64,000 nt of DNA from Duganella fentianensis (GCF_009857835.1 NZ_WWCL01000001.1:1116001-1180000), one strand, 5' to 3'. Shown: positions 35,799-45,914, counted from the first letter of the stretch. Made by a program: numbers and translations. Notes: generated from the letters alone by a model not told the origin.

Positions 35799-35830
35799 TT
35801 GACTTAATTAGAATGATCGTTCATTCTAAT
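35799..35830 (+). promoter_or_regulatory. Efflux operon promoter with TetR/AcrR-type palindromic operator
   Basis: A 24-bp perfect palindrome at 35807-35830 has arms ATTAGAATGA and TCATTCTAAT around TCGT. GAATGATCGTTC resembles operators of AcrR/TtgR-type repressors. A -35 TTGACT (35799-35804) leads into it, so a bound repressor would cover the promoter. The likely binder is the TetR-family protein encoded at 41810-42424, at the end of the same gene group. Confidence 0.75.
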
Positions 35831-35864
35831 GTCTGTGCTTGTTTTTTATACAGAAAGAATTCAC

Positions 35865-37073
35865 ATGGAAGCTCGTTTCTGCCCCACCAATCTGCGCACG
35901 ACCAGCCTCGTCGCACTGTTTTCAGCGAGCGCTGTGCTCAGCCTCAGCGCTTGCTCCCACTCCAGCTCCGAAGCACCTCATGCGCAGGTGGCGGAGGTGG
36001 GCGTTTTCAAAGTAGCGCCGGAAGCGCTACAGATCAGCACCGAACTGCCGGGCCGCACCAGCGCCTATCAGGTGGCCGAAGTGCGCCCGCAGGTCGGTGG
36101 GCTGATCCGGAAACGTCTGTTTGTCGAAGGCGCCGATGTGCAGGCTGGCGCCGCGCTGTACCAGATCGATGCGGCCAGCTATCAGGCCGCCTACCAGTCG
36201 GCCAAGGCGGCGCTGGCCAAGGCGCAGGCAAATCTGCTGAGCAGCGCTCCCAAGGCCGCGCGTTACAAGGAGCTGCTGGCCATTGAAGGTGTAAGCAAGC
36301 AGGATTACGACGATGCCGTGGCCGCGCACGAGCAGGCCAGGGCCGATGTGGCGGTGGCTGCCGCTGCGCTGGAAACGGCCAGCATCAACCTGCAGTACAC
36401 CAAGGTGGAAGCGCCTATCAGCGGTCGTATCAGCCGCTCCAGCGTGACGGCCGGTGCGCTCGTCACGGCAGGACAGAGCACGGCGCTGGCCACCGTGCAG
36501 CAGCTCGACCCTATTTATGTCGATGTGACGCAGTCGAGCGAAGACTTGCTGCGCCTGAAGCGCGAACTGGAAAGCGGCAGCCTGAAACGCGGCGCCCAGC
36601 AGGCCAGCGTGCATCTGCTGCTGTCGGACGGCAGCCGTTATGCGCAGGAAGGCAAGCTGCAGTTTTCCGATGTGACGGTGGACCCGGGTACGGGCAATGT
36701 CACACTGCGCGCCATCTTCCCCAACCCGCGCCATGATCTGCTGCCCGGTATGTTTGTGCGCGCCGTGGTTGATGCTGGCGTGAACGAGCAGGCCATCGCC
36801 GTGCCGCAGCAAGGCGTGAGCCGCAACCAGAAGGGCGAGGCCACGGCTATGGTGCTGAACCCGCAGGGCAAGGTCGAGCAGCGCACGCTGGTGACGGGTG
36901 GTACCCGTGGCGATAAATGGCTGGTCAAGTCCGGCCTCAAGGCTGGCGATCTGGTGATCGTGGAAGGCTTGCAGAAAGTGCAGCCGGGCGCGCCCGCACA
37001 GGTGGCCAAGCCAGCAGCGGCAGCAGCGACGGCGCAGGCCAGCAGTTCGGCCCCGCACGGCAACGCGCAGTAA
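35865..37073 (+). CDS. RND efflux periplasmic adaptor (MFP, AcrA-like lipoprotein)
   Basis: 402 aa from ATG 35865 (the longer frame starts at the operator and is rejected). Lipobox LSAC with Cys30 gives an inner-membrane-anchored lipoprotein. ELPGRTSAYQVAEVRPQVGG and VQAGAALYQID are the AcrA lipoyl-domain signature; an alpha-hairpin and beta-barrel domains follow, with an Ala/Ser-rich tail. It links the RND pump to the outer-membrane channel. First gene of the efflux operon. Confidence 0.93.
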   Translation: MEARFCPTNLRTTSLVALFSASAVLSLSACSHSSSEAPHAQVAEVGVFKVAPEALQISTELPGRTSAYQVAEVRPQVGGLIRKRLFVEGADVQAGAALYQIDAASYQAAYQSAKAALAKAQANLLSSAPKAARYKELLAIEGVSKQDYDDAVAAHEQARADVAVAAAALETASINLQYTKVEAPISGRISRSSVTAGALVTAGQSTALATVQQLDPIYVDVTQSSEDLLRLKRELESGSLKRGAQQASVHLLLSDGSRYAQEGKLQFSDVTVDPGTGNVTLRAIFPNPRHDLLPGMFVRAVVDAGVNEQAIAVPQQGVSRNQKGEATAMVLNPQGKVEQRTLVTGGTRGDKWLVKSGLKAGDLVIVEGLQKVQPGAPAQVAKPAAAAATAQASSSAPHGNAQ

Positions 37074-37085
37074 GGGAGGCAGCTT

Positions 37086-40000
37086 ATGTCACGATTTTTT
37101 ATAGACCGGCCTATCTTTGCGTGGGTGGTCGCCATCGTCATCATGCTGGCGGGCGCGATTGCCATCACCGGCCTGCCGATTGCCCAGTACCCTAGCATTG
37201 CGCCGCCATCGATTTCGATTACCGGTTCCTATCCGGGTGCTTCCGCCAAGACTGTGGAAGATGCGGTCACGCAGGTGATTGAGCAGAAAATGAAAGGCAT
37301 CGATGGCTTGCGCTATATGTCCTCGTCCAGCGATGGTACGGGCGGCATCAGCATCACGCTGACCTTCAAGAGCGGCACCAATCCCGATATCGCGCAGGTG
37401 CAGGTGCAGAACAAGCTGCAACTGGCCACGCCGCTGCTGCCGGCCATCGTTACCCAGCAGGGGCTGGTGGTGACCAAAGCCACCATGAACTTCCTGATGG
37501 TGCTGGGCTTCGTCTCGGAGGACGGCAAGATGACGCAGGCCGATCTGGGCGACTACGTGGCCTCCGATGTGATCGATAGCCTGAGCCGCGTCGAAGGCGT
37601 GGGCGATGTGACTTCGTTCGGTGCGCAATATGCCATGCGGATCTGGCTTGATCCGGCCAGGCTGCATAGCTACCAGCTGACGCCAGCCGATGTTTCGGCT
37701 GCCATCCAGGCACAGAATGCCGAAGTCTCGGCTGGTGAACTGGGCGGCGCGCCTGCAGTACCGGGGCAGCAACTGAATGCCACCGTGTCGGCCCAGAGCC
37801 GCCTGCAGACGCCCGAGCAGTTCGGTGCGATTCTGCTGAAGACGGCCAGCAGCGGTGCGACGGTGTATCTGCGCGATGTGGCGCGCATCGAACTCGGTAG
37901 CGAGAACTACAATGTGCTGGCGCGTTACAACGGCAAGCCGGCGACGGGTGTGGCCGTGAAGCTGGCCACGGGTGCCAATGCGCTCGACACGGCCAAAGCT
38001 GTGAAAGCCAAGATCGGCCAGATGGAAAAGCAGTTCCCTGCCGGGATGAAGGCCGTAGTGGCGTATGACACCACGCCGTTCGTCAAGCTGTCCATCGAAG
38101 AAGTGGTGAAGACGCTGGTGGAAGCGGTGCTGCTGGTCTTCCTCGTGATGTATCTGTTCCTGCAGAACTTCCGCGCCACGCTGATTCCGACCATGGCCGT
38201 ACCGGTGGTCCTGCTGGGTACTTTTGCCATCCTGTCCGCGTTCGGCTATTCGATCAATACGCTGACCATGTTCGCCATGGTGCTGGCCATCGGCCTGCTG
38301 GTGGATGATGCGATCGTGGTGGTAGAAAACGTCGAGCGCGTGATGACGGAAGAGGGCCTGTCGCCGCTGGAAGCCACGCGTAAATCCATGGGCCAGATCA
38401 GCGGCGCACTGGTAGGTATTGCGCTGGTGCTGTCGGCCGTGTTCGTGCCTATGGCTTTCTTCGGTGGTTCGACCGGCGTGATCTATCGCCAGTTCGCCAT
38501 CACCATCGTGTCGGCCATGGTGCTGTCCGTGCTGGTAGCGATGGTGTTCACGCCTGCACTGTGCGCCACCTTGCTCAAGCCGGTGGAAAAAGGTCACCAT
38601 GCCAGCAATACCGGCTTCTTCGGCTGGTTTAACCGTAGCTTCGAGCGTGGCAGCAGCACTTATCAGGGCTGGGTCAGTGCGATCCTGAATCGTCAGGGCC
38701 GTACGCTGGTGCTGTATGGCGTGCTGCTGGCGGCACTGGCCGCGCTGTTCATGCGCCTGCCGACTTCCTTCCTGCCGGAAGAAGATCAGGGCGTGCTGTT
38801 TGCCCAGATCCAGCTGCCGACGGGCGCGACCCAGCAGCGCACGCTGAAGGTGATCGAACAGGTCGAGCAGCATTTCATGAACGAGGAAAAGGCGGCAGTC
38901 GATTCCGTGTTTGCCGTGGCAGGCTTCAGTTTCAGCGGCAATGGCCAGAATACCGGTATCGCTTTCGTGCGCATGAAGGACTGGTCGGAGCGTAAAGGCG
39001 CCGCCATGCGGGTAGATGCCATCGTTGGCCGTGCCATGGGCAGCTTCTCGCGCATCAAGGATGCGATGGTGTTCGCCTTTGCACCGCCGGCCGTGATCGA
39101 ACTGGGGAATGCCAGCGGCTTCGATTTGCAGCTGCAGGACCGCGGTGGTGTGGGCCATGAAGCGCTGATGGCGGCACGTAACCAGATGCTGGGCATGGCG
39201 GCACAGAACCCGCTGCTGATGGCCGTGCGCCCGAACGGGCAGGATGATACGCCGCAGTACAAGATCACCATCGATCAGCAGAAGGCTGCAGCACTGGGCC
39301 TGTCCATCGACGAAGTGAACAAGGTACTCAGCACGGCATGGGGTAGCGCCTACGTCAACGACTTCGTCGACCGTGGCCGGGTCAAGAAAGTGTATATGCA
39401 GGGTGCGGCCGAGTCGCGCATGGCGCCGGAAGATCTGGGTAAATGGTTTGCCCGCAATGCCAAAGGCGAGATGGTGCCATTCTCGGCCTTCGCCAGCGGC
39501 CAGTGGATCTACGCTTCGCCACGGCTGGAGCGCTACAACGGCATGCCTTCCACCGAAATCCTCGGTATGCCGGCACCGGGCCTGAGCTCCGGTGTGGCGA
39601 TGGCGGAAATCGAAAAGATGGCGGCCAAGCTGCCACCCGGTATCGCCTACGAGTGGACCGGCCTGTCGACGGAAGAACGTGATTCCGGTTCGCAGACCAC
39701 CCAGTTGTATGCGCTGTCGCTGCTGATCGTGTTCCTCTGTCTGGCGGCACTGTACGAAAGCTGGTCGATTCCGTTCTCGGTGCTGCTGGTGGTGCCGCTG
39801 GGTGTGATCGGCGCCGTGCTGGCTACCTTTGTGTTCAAGCTGTCGAACGACGTGTACTTCCAGGTGGGCCTGCTGACGGTGATCGGTCTGGCCGCGAAGA
39901 ATGCGATTCTGATCGTGGAGTTTGCCAAGGAGCTGCAGGAGCAGGGCGTGGCGCTGAAAGAGGCGACGCTGCAGGCAGTGCGTCTGCGTCTGCGGCCGAT

Positions 40001-40220
40001 TCTGATGACGTCGATCGCTTTCGGTCTGGGCGTGCTGCCACTGGCACTGGCCAGCGGCGCCGGTTCCGGTAGCCAGAATGCGATTGGTGTCGGGGTGCTG
40101 GGCGGTATGCTGTCGGCCACCTTCCTCGGCATCTTCTTTGTACCGCTGTTCTTTGTGCTGGTGCGCGGCTACTTCGCGCAGAAAAAAGCTGCGCCAGCCA
40201 GCACTGTGGAGGCCAATTAA
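37086..40220 (+). CDS. RND efflux pump, HAE1 family (AcrB/MexB-like)
   Basis: 1044 aa, the usual length. It begins [17 protein letters not shown]. The proton-relay aspartate pair lies in TM4 ([19 protein letters not shown]) and the lysine in TM10 ([15 protein letters not shown]). Two large periplasmic loops form the drug pocket. It is a proton-driven trimeric multidrug exporter. Twelve bases separate it from the adaptor gene and two from the channel gene. Confidence 0.97.
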   Translation: MSRFFIDRPIFAWVVAIVIMLAGAIAITGLPIAQYPSIAPPSISITGSYPGASAKTVEDAVTQVIEQKMKGIDGLRYMSSSSDGTGGISITLTFKSGTNPDIAQVQVQNKLQLATPLLPAIVTQQGLVVTKATMNFLMVLGFVSEDGKMTQADLGDYVASDVIDSLSRVEGVGDVTSFGAQYAMRIWLDPARLHSYQLTPADVSAAIQAQNAEVSAGELGGAPAVPGQQLNATVSAQSRLQTPEQFGAILLKTASSGATVYLRDVARIELGSENYNVLARYNGKPATGVAVKLATGANALDTAKAVKAKIGQMEKQFPAGMKAVVAYDTTPFVKLSIEEVVKTLVEAVLLVFLVMYLFLQNFRATLIPTMAVPVVLLGTFAILSAFGYSINTLTMFAMVLAIGLLVDDAIVVVENVERVMTEEGLSPLEATRKSMGQISGALVGIALVLSAVFVPMAFFGGSTGVIYRQFAITIVSAMVLSVLVAMVFTPALCATLLKPVEKGHHASNTGFFGWFNRSFERGSSTYQGWVSAILNRQGRTLVLYGVLLAALAALFMRLPTSFLPEEDQGVLFAQIQLPTGATQQRTLKVIEQVEQHFMNEEKAAVDSVFAVAGFSFSGNGQNTGIAFVRMKDWSERKGAAMRVDAIVGRAMGSFSRIKDAMVFAFAPPAVIELGNASGFDLQLQDRGGVGHEALMAARNQMLGMAAQNPLLMAVRPNGQDDTPQYKITIDQQKAAALGLSIDEVNKVLSTAWGSAYVNDFVDRGRVKKVYMQGAAESRMAPEDLGKWFARNAKGEMVPFSAFASGQWIYASPRLERYNGMPSTEILGMPAPGLSSGVAMAEIEKMAAKLPPGIAYEWTGLSTEERDSGSQTTQLYALSLLIVFLCLAALYESWSIPFSVLLVVPLGVIGAVLATFVFKLSNDVYFQVGLLTVIGLAAKNAILIVEFAKELQEQGVALKEATLQAVRLRLRPILMTSIAFGLGVLPLALASGAGSGSQNAIGVGVLGGMLSATFLGIFFVPLFFVLVRGYFAQKKAAPASTVEAN

Positions 40221-40222
40221 TC

Positions 40223-41671
40223 ATGAAAATGAGCATGCAAAAAACTCTGATCTCTCTGGCCGCGCTGGCGCTGCTGGCTGGTTGCAGTCTGGCCCCGGTA
40301 CTGCCGCAGGCCAGCAGCGGCGTGCATGCGGCATGGCCGCAGGGCGAGGCCTACAAGGCGCTGCCGCAGGCTGCCAGCGATGCCCAGCCGGCATCGGAAA
40401 TTCTGTGGCGCGACTATTTTGCCGATGCCAGCCTGCGCGAAGTGATTGCACTGGCACTGGCGAATAACCGTGATCTGCGCGTGTCGGCGCTGAATATCGA
40501 CAAGGCCAAGGCCCAGTACAGCATCGACAGTGCGGCGCTGCTGCCCAAGCTGTCGGCCAGTGTGGGCCAGACGGCCAGCCGTACGCCGGCGACCATGAGC
40601 GCCACCGGTGCGGCGCAGGTCAACCGCCAGTACAGCGGCGGCCTGAGTATGGCAGCGTATGAACTGGACTTCTTCGGCAAGCTGCGCAATCTGTCGGAAG
40701 CGGGGCTGCAAAGCTATCTGGCGACCGAAGAAGCGCGCCGCGCCCAGCAGATTACGCTGGTGGCCGAAGTGGCGAATGCCTACCTGACGCTGGGTGCCGA
40801 TCAGCAGCGTCTGAAGCTGGCGAACGACACGCTGCAAAGCCAGCTGGCTTCCTATCAGCTGATACAGAAGCGTCAGGCCGGCGGCATCAGTTCCGGCGTC
40901 GATCTGTATGAAGCGCAGAGCAGTGTAGAAGCGGCCCGTAGCGACGTGGCGCTGTACACGGCACAGGTGGCGCTCGATGTGAATGCTCTGCGTCTGCTGG
41001 TGGGCGCCGAAGTGCCAGCGGCCCTGCTGCCCGCTGCTGCGCTGCAGCTGAATTCCACGCTGGCAGCCATCCCCGCCGGCCTGCCGTCGGACGTGCTGAC
41101 CAGCCGCCCCGATGTACAGGAAGCCGAGCGCGCACTGCGGGCAGCAAATGCGAATATCGGTGTGGCCCGCGCGGCCTTTTTGCCCAGCATTTCGCTGACG
41201 GCCAGTGGCGGTAGCGCCAGCAGCAGCCTGAATGGCCTGTTCAAAGCCGGTTCGTCGACGTGGAGCTTTATCCCCCAGATTAATCTGCCGATTTTTGACG
41301 GGGGGGTGAACCGTGCGAATCTGAACATCGCCAAAGCCAACCGCGATATCTCGCTGGCCCAGTACGAAAAGGCCATCCAGTCGGCCTTGCGCGAAGTGTC
41401 CGATGCGCTGGCCCAGCGCGGGACGCTGGTGCAGCGCGTCGATGCGCAGACTGCGCTGGTGTCGGCGGCCGACAAGAGCTACCGCATCCACGATGCGCGC
41501 TACCGTCAGGGCAGCGAATCGCATCTGGCTGCGCTGGTAGCGCAGCGTGCGCTGTACGTGGCGCAGCAGGGGCTGATCAGCGCGCAGCTGGAACAGTCCA
41601 GCAATGCGGTGGCGCTGTACAAGGTGCTCGGTGGCGGCTGGCAGCCGGAGAGCGCCAGCCCGCGCAGCTAA
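40223..41671 (+). CDS. Outer-membrane efflux channel lipoprotein (OprM/NodT family)
   Basis: 482 aa. Signal peptide with lipobox LLAGCSLAP. Two TolC-type repeats; the first contains NNRDLRVSALNIDKAKAQY and the second has LLTSRPDVQEAERALRAANANIGVARAAFLPS in its usual place. It completes the tripartite pump. The ribosome-binding GGAGG overlaps the end of the RND gene. Confidence 0.94.
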   Translation: MKMSMQKTLISLAALALLAGCSLAPVLPQASSGVHAAWPQGEAYKALPQAASDAQPASEILWRDYFADASLREVIALALANNRDLRVSALNIDKAKAQYSIDSAALLPKLSASVGQTASRTPATMSATGAAQVNRQYSGGLSMAAYELDFFGKLRNLSEAGLQSYLATEEARRAQQITLVAEVANAYLTLGADQQRLKLANDTLQSQLASYQLIQKRQAGGISSGVDLYEAQSSVEAARSDVALYTAQVALDVNALRLLVGAEVPAALLPAAALQLNSTLAAIPAGLPSDVLTSRPDVQEAERALRAANANIGVARAAFLPSISLTASGGSASSSLNGLFKAGSSTWSFIPQINLPIFDGGVNRANLNIAKANRDISLAQYEKAIQSALREVSDALAQRGTLVQRVDAQTALVSAADKSYRIHDARYRQGSESHLAALVAQRALYVAQQGLISAQLEQSSNAVALYKVLGGGWQPESASPRS

Positions 41672-41809
41672 TGCGCAGTGCGGTCGGGCAGGGCAGACGG
41701 TGTTGTTTGGCCGTCGCACTGCCAGCCCGCCAAATTGACAAATGCCGTATGCTTCGCCACAGTACCGCCTCACCTTCGCCACTCGCCAGACCATAGACTA
41801 GGAACCAGC

Positions 41810-42424
41810 ATGAGCACAGCTCCCGTAAAACGCCGTACCGATCCCGAGCGCGCCCAGCAGCGGCGTAATCAGGTGCTGGAAGCAGCGGCGCTGTGCTTTG
41901 CCCGCAGCGGCTTCCATGGCGCCAGCATGGCGGAGATATCCAAGCAGGCCGGCATGAGTGCAGGCCATATCTACAACTACTTCGACAGCAAGGACGCCAT
42001 CATACTGGCGTTTGTGGAGCGCGAAGCGGAACATGTGGCCGGTTTGCTGCGCGACCTCGATAGCCGCGACGATCCGCTGGAAGCCATGCTGGAAGACGCG
42101 CCCATGCACGTGGCCGAGTCGCTCGATCCGCAGCCGTGGCATATGCCGCTGGAGATGTATTCGGAAGCTTCGCGCAATCCCGTGATTGCGGCCAAGCTCA
42201 AGGAAGTCGATGAACGCGCCCATAGCCAGTTACGTGAACTGGTCCGGCGTGGCCGCGAGCAGCGCCAGCTGCCGGTGGACGATACCCTGCTCGATGGCAG
42301 GCTGAATACGCTGGTGACGTTTTTCCACGGCCTGCCCGTGCGCGGCATCCACCGGCCGGACATGAACCGCGAGGCGCTGGTGGAGGGATTCCGCTGCGCG
42401 ATGCGGGCTTTGCTGCTTAGTTAA
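41810..42424 (+). CDS. TetR/AcrR-family transcriptional regulator
   Basis: 204 aa from ATG 41810 with AGGA upstream. N-terminal HTH: FARSGFHGASMAEISKQAG, then MSAGHIYNYFDSKDAII. The C-terminal ligand domain is variable. It follows the efflux operon by 138 bp on the same strand and is the natural candidate to repress it through the palindrome at 35807-35830; drug binding would relieve repression. The link is inferred from position. Confidence 0.92.
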   Translation: MSTAPVKRRTDPERAQQRRNQVLEAAALCFARSGFHGASMAEISKQAGMSAGHIYNYFDSKDAIILAFVEREAEHVAGLLRDLDSRDDPLEAMLEDAPMHVAESLDPQPWHMPLEMYSEASRNPVIAAKLKEVDERAHSQLRELVRRGREQRQLPVDDTLLDGRLNTLVTFFHGLPVRGIHRPDMNREALVEGFRCAMRALLLS

Positions 42425-42467
42425 AGCTGTCCCGGATGCAAGCCACGTTGGCCGTTTGAAAGCAAAC

Positions 42468-42497
42468 ATGACAAATGCTTAAAGTGGCTGTTATAAT
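42468..42497 (+). promoter_or_regulatory. Promoter of tRNA-Pro
   Basis: ATGACA (42468-42473), 18-bp spacer, perfect TATAAT (42492-42497). The start near 42504 leaves a very short leader before the tRNA. Confidence 0.75.
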
Positions 42498-42508
42498 TTA
42501 ATTCTAGT

Positions 42509-42585
42509 CGGGGCGTAGCGCAGCCTGGTAGCGTACTTGCATGGGGTGCAAGGGGTCGGAAGTTCGAATCTTCTCGCCCCGACCA
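42509..42585 (+). tRNA. tRNA-Pro (anticodon GGG)
   Basis: 77 nt with an encoded CCA end. The acceptor arms CGGGGCG / CGCCCCG pair perfectly. The anticodon stem CTTGC / GCAAG encloses loop ATGGGGT, giving anticodon GGG. The T arm is GTTCGAATC. It has its own promoter and terminator. No integrase or duplicated 3' end is seen next to it. Confidence 0.97.
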
Positions 42586-42597
42586 GAAGAATCAAAG

Positions 42598-42627
42598 AAA
42601 AAGGCCAATCTTCGGATTGGCCTTTTT
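42598..42627. terminator. Bidirectional terminator shared by tRNA-Pro and the LysR gene
   Basis: A 13-bp perfect stem, AAAAAGGCCAATC / GATTGGCCTTTTT, around a TTCG loop. The A and T runs serve both strands. Confidence 0.95.
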
Positions 42628-42657
42628 CTTTTCCAGTCTGAGTACCGTAACAATGCC

Positions 42658-43533
42658 TCAGAAATTGCTGGAATCTGTTAGTTCGGGTAGTAGCTCCAGC
42701 AGGGCTTGCAACTGCGGCGTGACGGCGTCGCGCCGCCATACCAGCCAGGTGTCTAGCCAGCGCCATGGTTCGGCCACGGGCCAGACGCTGACCTGATCGT
42801 GGCCGGGCATACTCTCCAGCATTTTGCGCGGCATCATGGCCAGCCCGCCGCCTGCGATCACGCAGGCCAGCATGCTGTGGTAGGACTCCATTTCGTAGAT
42901 CTTGCCCGGCATGGCCAGTCCGGCGCGGAACCATTCCTCGAAATGCCTGCGGTAGCTGCAATGGCTGCGGAAGGCATACAGATTGCGGCCGGCCAGCTCG
43001 CTGGCGCGGCTGAAGGCCGGCTGCGAGCGCGGTGCAATGATCAGCATTTCTTCCCGATACACGGCGCGCCCCTCCAGTGCCGGATGCAGCAGCGGAGCAT
43101 GGACGAAAGCGGCCGTGCAGTGGCCGGACAGCACCTGCTCCAGCATCAGCCCCGAAGCCCCCGTGTTGAGTTCGAGCTGGATGTGCGGGTAGCGCTGATG
43201 GAAGGCGGCCAACAGGGGCGGGATGCGTACGGCAGCGGTACTTTCCATCGAACCCAGCGTCAGCGTGCCCAGTGCGGCGCCGCCACTGACGGCTTGGCGC
43301 GCTTCGGCCACGAGCGCCAGTATCCGGCGGCTGTACTCCAGCAGGCTGTGACCAGCGGGTGCCAGTTGCAGGCGCTGGTTGCTGCGGATGAATAGCTGCA
43401 CGCCTAGCGTCTCTTCCAGCTGGCGCAGACGGGTGGTGACATTCGAAGGCACGCGATGCAGGCGCTGGGCGGCGGCAGCAACGCTGCCACATTCTGCGAC
43501 CGCCTGAAAGATTTCCAGTTCCGAGAGTTTCAT
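42658..43533 (-). CDS. LysR-family transcriptional regulator
   Basis: 291 aa. N-terminal HTH ([20 protein letters not shown], then [13 protein letters not shown]), followed by a periplasmic-binding-like effector domain. It is divergent from the EamA exporter gene with a 118-bp gap, the classic arrangement of a LysR activator and its target. The effector is unknown; a metabolite exported by the EamA protein is the obvious guess. Confidence 0.92.
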   Translation of the reverse strand: MKLSELEIFQAVAECGSVAAAAQRLHRVPSNVTTRLRQLEETLGVQLFIRSNQRLQLAPAGHSLLEYSRRILALVAEARQAVSGGAALGTLTLGSMESTAAVRIPPLLAAFHQRYPHIQLELNTGASGLMLEQVLSGHCTAAFVHAPLLHPALEGRAVYREEMLIIAPRSQPAFSRASELAGRNLYAFRSHCSYRRHFEEWFRAGLAMPGKIYEMESYHSMLACVIAGGGLAMMPRKMLESMPGHDQVSVWPVAEPWRWLDTWLVWRRDAVTPQLQALLELLPELTDSSNF

Positions 43534-43651
43534 ATTCTCAATTTGTGAATGGTTTATGCTTAATTATTCACTTTTTTGCTGGTTCGCGCTACGCTAAGCT
43601 GTACTCTGTTGATGGCAGCCGTCTGCCATCCATTTGATTTGCAGGATTTTT

Positions 43652-44557
43652 ATGGCTACAGCGTCCCACCCATCGCCACTGATAGAGCGCAGCGTGCCAT
43701 GGCTATTCGTGTTCCTGTGGAGCACGGGCTATGTGGCCGTCAAAGCCTGCGTGCAGTATGCGCCGCCCTTCAAGCTGCTGCTGTGGCGTGGTGGCCTGTC
43801 GGCGCTGGTGTTTCTGGCGCTGGCGCTGGTCTGCCGTGTGCGCTTTCCCACGCCGCGCGGCATGCGCCAGGCTTTGCTGACCGGCTTGCTGATGCAGACC
43901 CTGTTTCTGGGCGGCTGTTTCTATGCCATGAGCCGTGGCCTGCCTGCTGCCGTGACGGCTCTGATTACGGGCCTGCAGCCGGTGCTGACGGCGCTGTATG
44001 TGAGCACGGCACAGCGGCAGCGGCTGGGCTGGCGGGCGTGGCTGGGTATCGCCGTGGGTTTTGGTGGCGTGTATCTGGTGCTGGCGCCGGGCTTGCAACC
44101 GGGCGGGCTCGATGGCTGGGCCATCATGGCGGCCTGCATCGCCTTGCTGGCCGTGACCACGGGAACCCTGTACCAGAAGCAGCTGCCGGCCGATGGCCAT
44201 GTCTTTGCCAGCACGTTTTTCCAGTATGTGGCCGTCAGCGTGGTGATGGGACTGGTCTGTCTGTTCGACCATTCCGCGCCTGTGCAGTGGCAGGGCACTT
44301 TTGTGTTTGGCCTGCTCTGGATGGTGCTGGGAGTTTCGGTGACTGCCGTGCTGTTGCTGATCTATCTGATCAAACGGGGCGAAGCGACGCGGGTTGCGAC
44401 CTATTTCTATCTGGTGCCGGTGGTGACGGCGCTGCTGGGCTGGCTGCTGTTCGGTAGCAGCCTGAGCGGCACAACCCTGGCCGGCATGGCGCTGGCCGTG
44501 CTGGGCATGCTGCTGGTGCTGCTACCGGCTGCCGGCGCTGCTCAGGCCGCGCCGTAG
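43652..44557 (+). CDS. EamA/DMT-family exporter
   Basis: 301 aa from ATG 43652 with AGGA upstream. Ten hydrophobic segments in two EamA repeats (FLWSTGYVAVKACVQYAPPFKLLLWRG in the first, VSVTAVLLLIYLIKRGEATRV in the second). Drug/metabolite transporter superfamily; substrates are typically amino acids or metabolites. Probably controlled by the divergent LysR. Its last 16 bases overlap the convergent YitT gene. Confidence 0.88.
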   Translation: MATASHPSPLIERSVPWLFVFLWSTGYVAVKACVQYAPPFKLLLWRGGLSALVFLALALVCRVRFPTPRGMRQALLTGLLMQTLFLGGCFYAMSRGLPAAVTALITGLQPVLTALYVSTAQRQRLGWRAWLGIAVGFGGVYLVLAPGLQPGGLDGWAIMAACIALLAVTTGTLYQKQLPADGHVFASTFFQYVAVSVVMGLVCLFDHSAPVQWQGTFVFGLLWMVLGVSVTAVLLLIYLIKRGEATRVATYFYLVPVVTALLGWLLFGSSLSGTTLAGMALAVLGMLLVLLPAAGAAQAAP

Positions 44558-45153
44558 CGGCCCGGCACGTGGTTGATCGCCAGCGTGAGGTTCAGCACGG
44601 CGGCGCCCAGCAGGGAGATGGCGATGCGGTCGATAGGAACGATGGCCAGCGACATCAGTACGATGGCGCCATCGATGGTCAGCTGCATATAGCCGGCGCG
44701 CCAGCCCAGGCGTTCCTGCAGGAATAGCACCAGTACGTTCACGCCGCCCAGACTGGCGCGGTGGCGGAACAGGATCAGCAGACCTACGCCGGCCAGCAGA
44801 CCACCCATCACGGCCGAATAGAACGGGTTCACATCGCCGATCTTGAACACCAGCGGCAGCAGTTCCGACCATGCGCTGAGCAGTCCCACCGAGAGGAAGG
44901 TCTTGAGCGTAAATACCCGCCCCATTTTTTTGTAGGCGAGGATGTAGAACGGCAGGTTCACCAGAAAGAACAGCTTACCGAAGGAAACACCCGTGAAGTA
45001 TTTGAGCAGTATGGCGATGCCCACCGTGCCACCGGTAATCAGGTTGGCCGTGCCGAGCAGGTTCACGCCTAGCGAAATGAGCAGGGTGCCGGTGACGAGC
45101 GCCTGGGCGTCGTCGAACAGGGAATGTTGGCTGACAGGAAGCGTAGATTGCAT
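44542..45153 (-). CDS. YitT-family membrane protein
   Basis: 203 aa from ATG 45153. Five to six hydrophobic segments; LGVNLLGTANLITGGTVGIAILLKYFTGVSFGKLFFLVNLPFYI is the YitT family signature region. Function is not established in the family. An upstream ATG (45198) overlaps an FNR-like site and is less likely. The weak ribosome-binding site leaves the start uncertain. Confidence 0.85.
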   Translation of the reverse strand: MQSTLPVSQHSLFDDAQALVTGTLLISLGVNLLGTANLITGGTVGIAILLKYFTGVSFGKLFFLVNLPFYILAYKKMGRVFTLKTFLSVGLLSAWSELLPLVFKIGDVNPFYSAVMGGLLAGVGLLILFRHRASLGGVNVLVLFLQERLGWRAGYMQLTIDGAIVLMSLAIVPIDRIAISLLGAAVLNLTLAINHVPGRYGAA

Positions 45154-45191
45154 AGTGGCGCGATCATATAAGCGATAGGCAGTCCGGCGCA

Positions 45192-45205
45192 TTGACATAA
45201 ATCAA
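45192..45205. promoter_or_regulatory. FNR/Anr-like site
   Basis: TTGACATAAATCAA matches the FNR consensus TTGAT-N4-ATCAA at nine of ten positions. It lies 38 bp upstream of the YitT ATG and about 210 bp before the TonB-domain gene, so it most likely affects the YitT gene. Confidence 0.5.
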
Positions 45206-45258
45206 GAAAAGCGCTGAGTTTTCTTGATCGAAAACAGATCTTTCTGACAATGTTACTG

Positions 45259-45272
45259 TTGATTCTCATTAA
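45259..45272. promoter_or_regulatory. Possible Fur box upstream of the TonB-domain gene
   Basis: The complement of this stretch reads TTAATGAGAATCAA, matching the core AATGAGAATCA of betaproteobacterial Fur sites on one side only. Iron control of a TonB-domain gene would make sense, but the second half is weak. Confidence 0.3.
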
Positions 45273-45415
45273 TTTTTTGCATGAAAGCAACAGTGTTACA
45301 TGTCAATATCGACTTTGCGCAATCGCAAGCGTACGATCAAATCGTTACAGCAGCGGGGATCCCGTGGCTGTTACTGCTAGATTTCATTCTATTCATTTCA
45401 CAAAAAGGAAGCCTC

Positions 45416-45739
45416 ATGAAACGTTTCGCCATTGCTGCAATCAGTCTGCTGTCGGTTACGCTGCCCGCGTTTGCCGCCGACAAAATGGCTACTCTGGATC
45501 CTAAGGTCCCATGCTCGATCGAGTATCCGAAAGCCTCGCTGATGAATGAAGAAAAAGGCACCGTGGTTCTGGGCCTGAAACTGTCCGCCGAAGGCAAAGT
45601 GCTGGAATCGAAAGTGAATAAATCGAGCGGCTTCAAAAATCTGGACAAAGCCGCTGAGAAAAGTATCACCAAGTGCAAATTCGTTTCGCCAGGTGGCGAT
45701 CAGTGGCAGACGCTGGAATACGTCTGGAAACTGGACTAA
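45416..45739 (+). CDS. Small exported TonB C-terminal-domain protein
   Basis: 107 aa from ATG 45416 with AAGGAAG upstream. Signal peptide MKRFAIAAISLLSVTLPAFAAD, then a TonB-C-like domain (IEYPKASLMNEEKGTVVLGLKLSAEGKV, SSGFKNLDKAAEKSI). Two cysteines (PCSIEYP and KCKFV) may form a disulfide. It lacks the membrane anchor and proline-rich span of true TonB, so it is a free periplasmic domain. Such stand-alone proteins are common in the family and their function is unclear. Confidence 0.8.
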   Translation: MKRFAIAAISLLSVTLPAFAADKMATLDPKVPCSIEYPKASLMNEEKGTVVLGLKLSAEGKVLESKVNKSSGFKNLDKAAEKSITKCKFVSPGGDQWQTLEYVWKLD

Positions 45740-45781
45740 TCTGCCAGCAGCAGTTTGAACCGGACAATGTTCCGGACCAGC

Positions 45782-45813
45782 AAGGCGGCCAGGATGGCCG
45801 CCTTTGTTTTTTT
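45782..45813 (+). terminator. Intrinsic terminator of the TonB-domain gene
   Basis: The stem AAGGCGGCCA (45782-45791) / TGGCCGCCTT (45795-45804) is followed by a T-rich run. Confidence 0.92.
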
Positions 45814-45835
45814 CTGTTCCCGGCAGCGCACGCTC

Positions 45836-45890
45836 CTGACAAAAACTGTCAGAGCATTTTCTTACCATATGCACAAGCGACACCGCGGTG
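45836..45890. promoter_or_regulatory. Two inverted repeats upstream of the VOC gene
   Basis: CTGACA (45836-45841) / TGTCAG (45847-45852) and the perfect palindrome CACCGCGGTG (45881-45890). Either could be an operator; the second would lie near the ribosome-binding region of the leader. Confidence 0.35.
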
Positions 45891-45914
45891 GTGTGCATCT
45901 CTAGGAGTAAGAAA

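Noticed and set aside
42509-42600. tRNA-Pro as an integration site
   Set aside because: No integrase, no repeated tRNA 3' end and ordinary genes on both sides.
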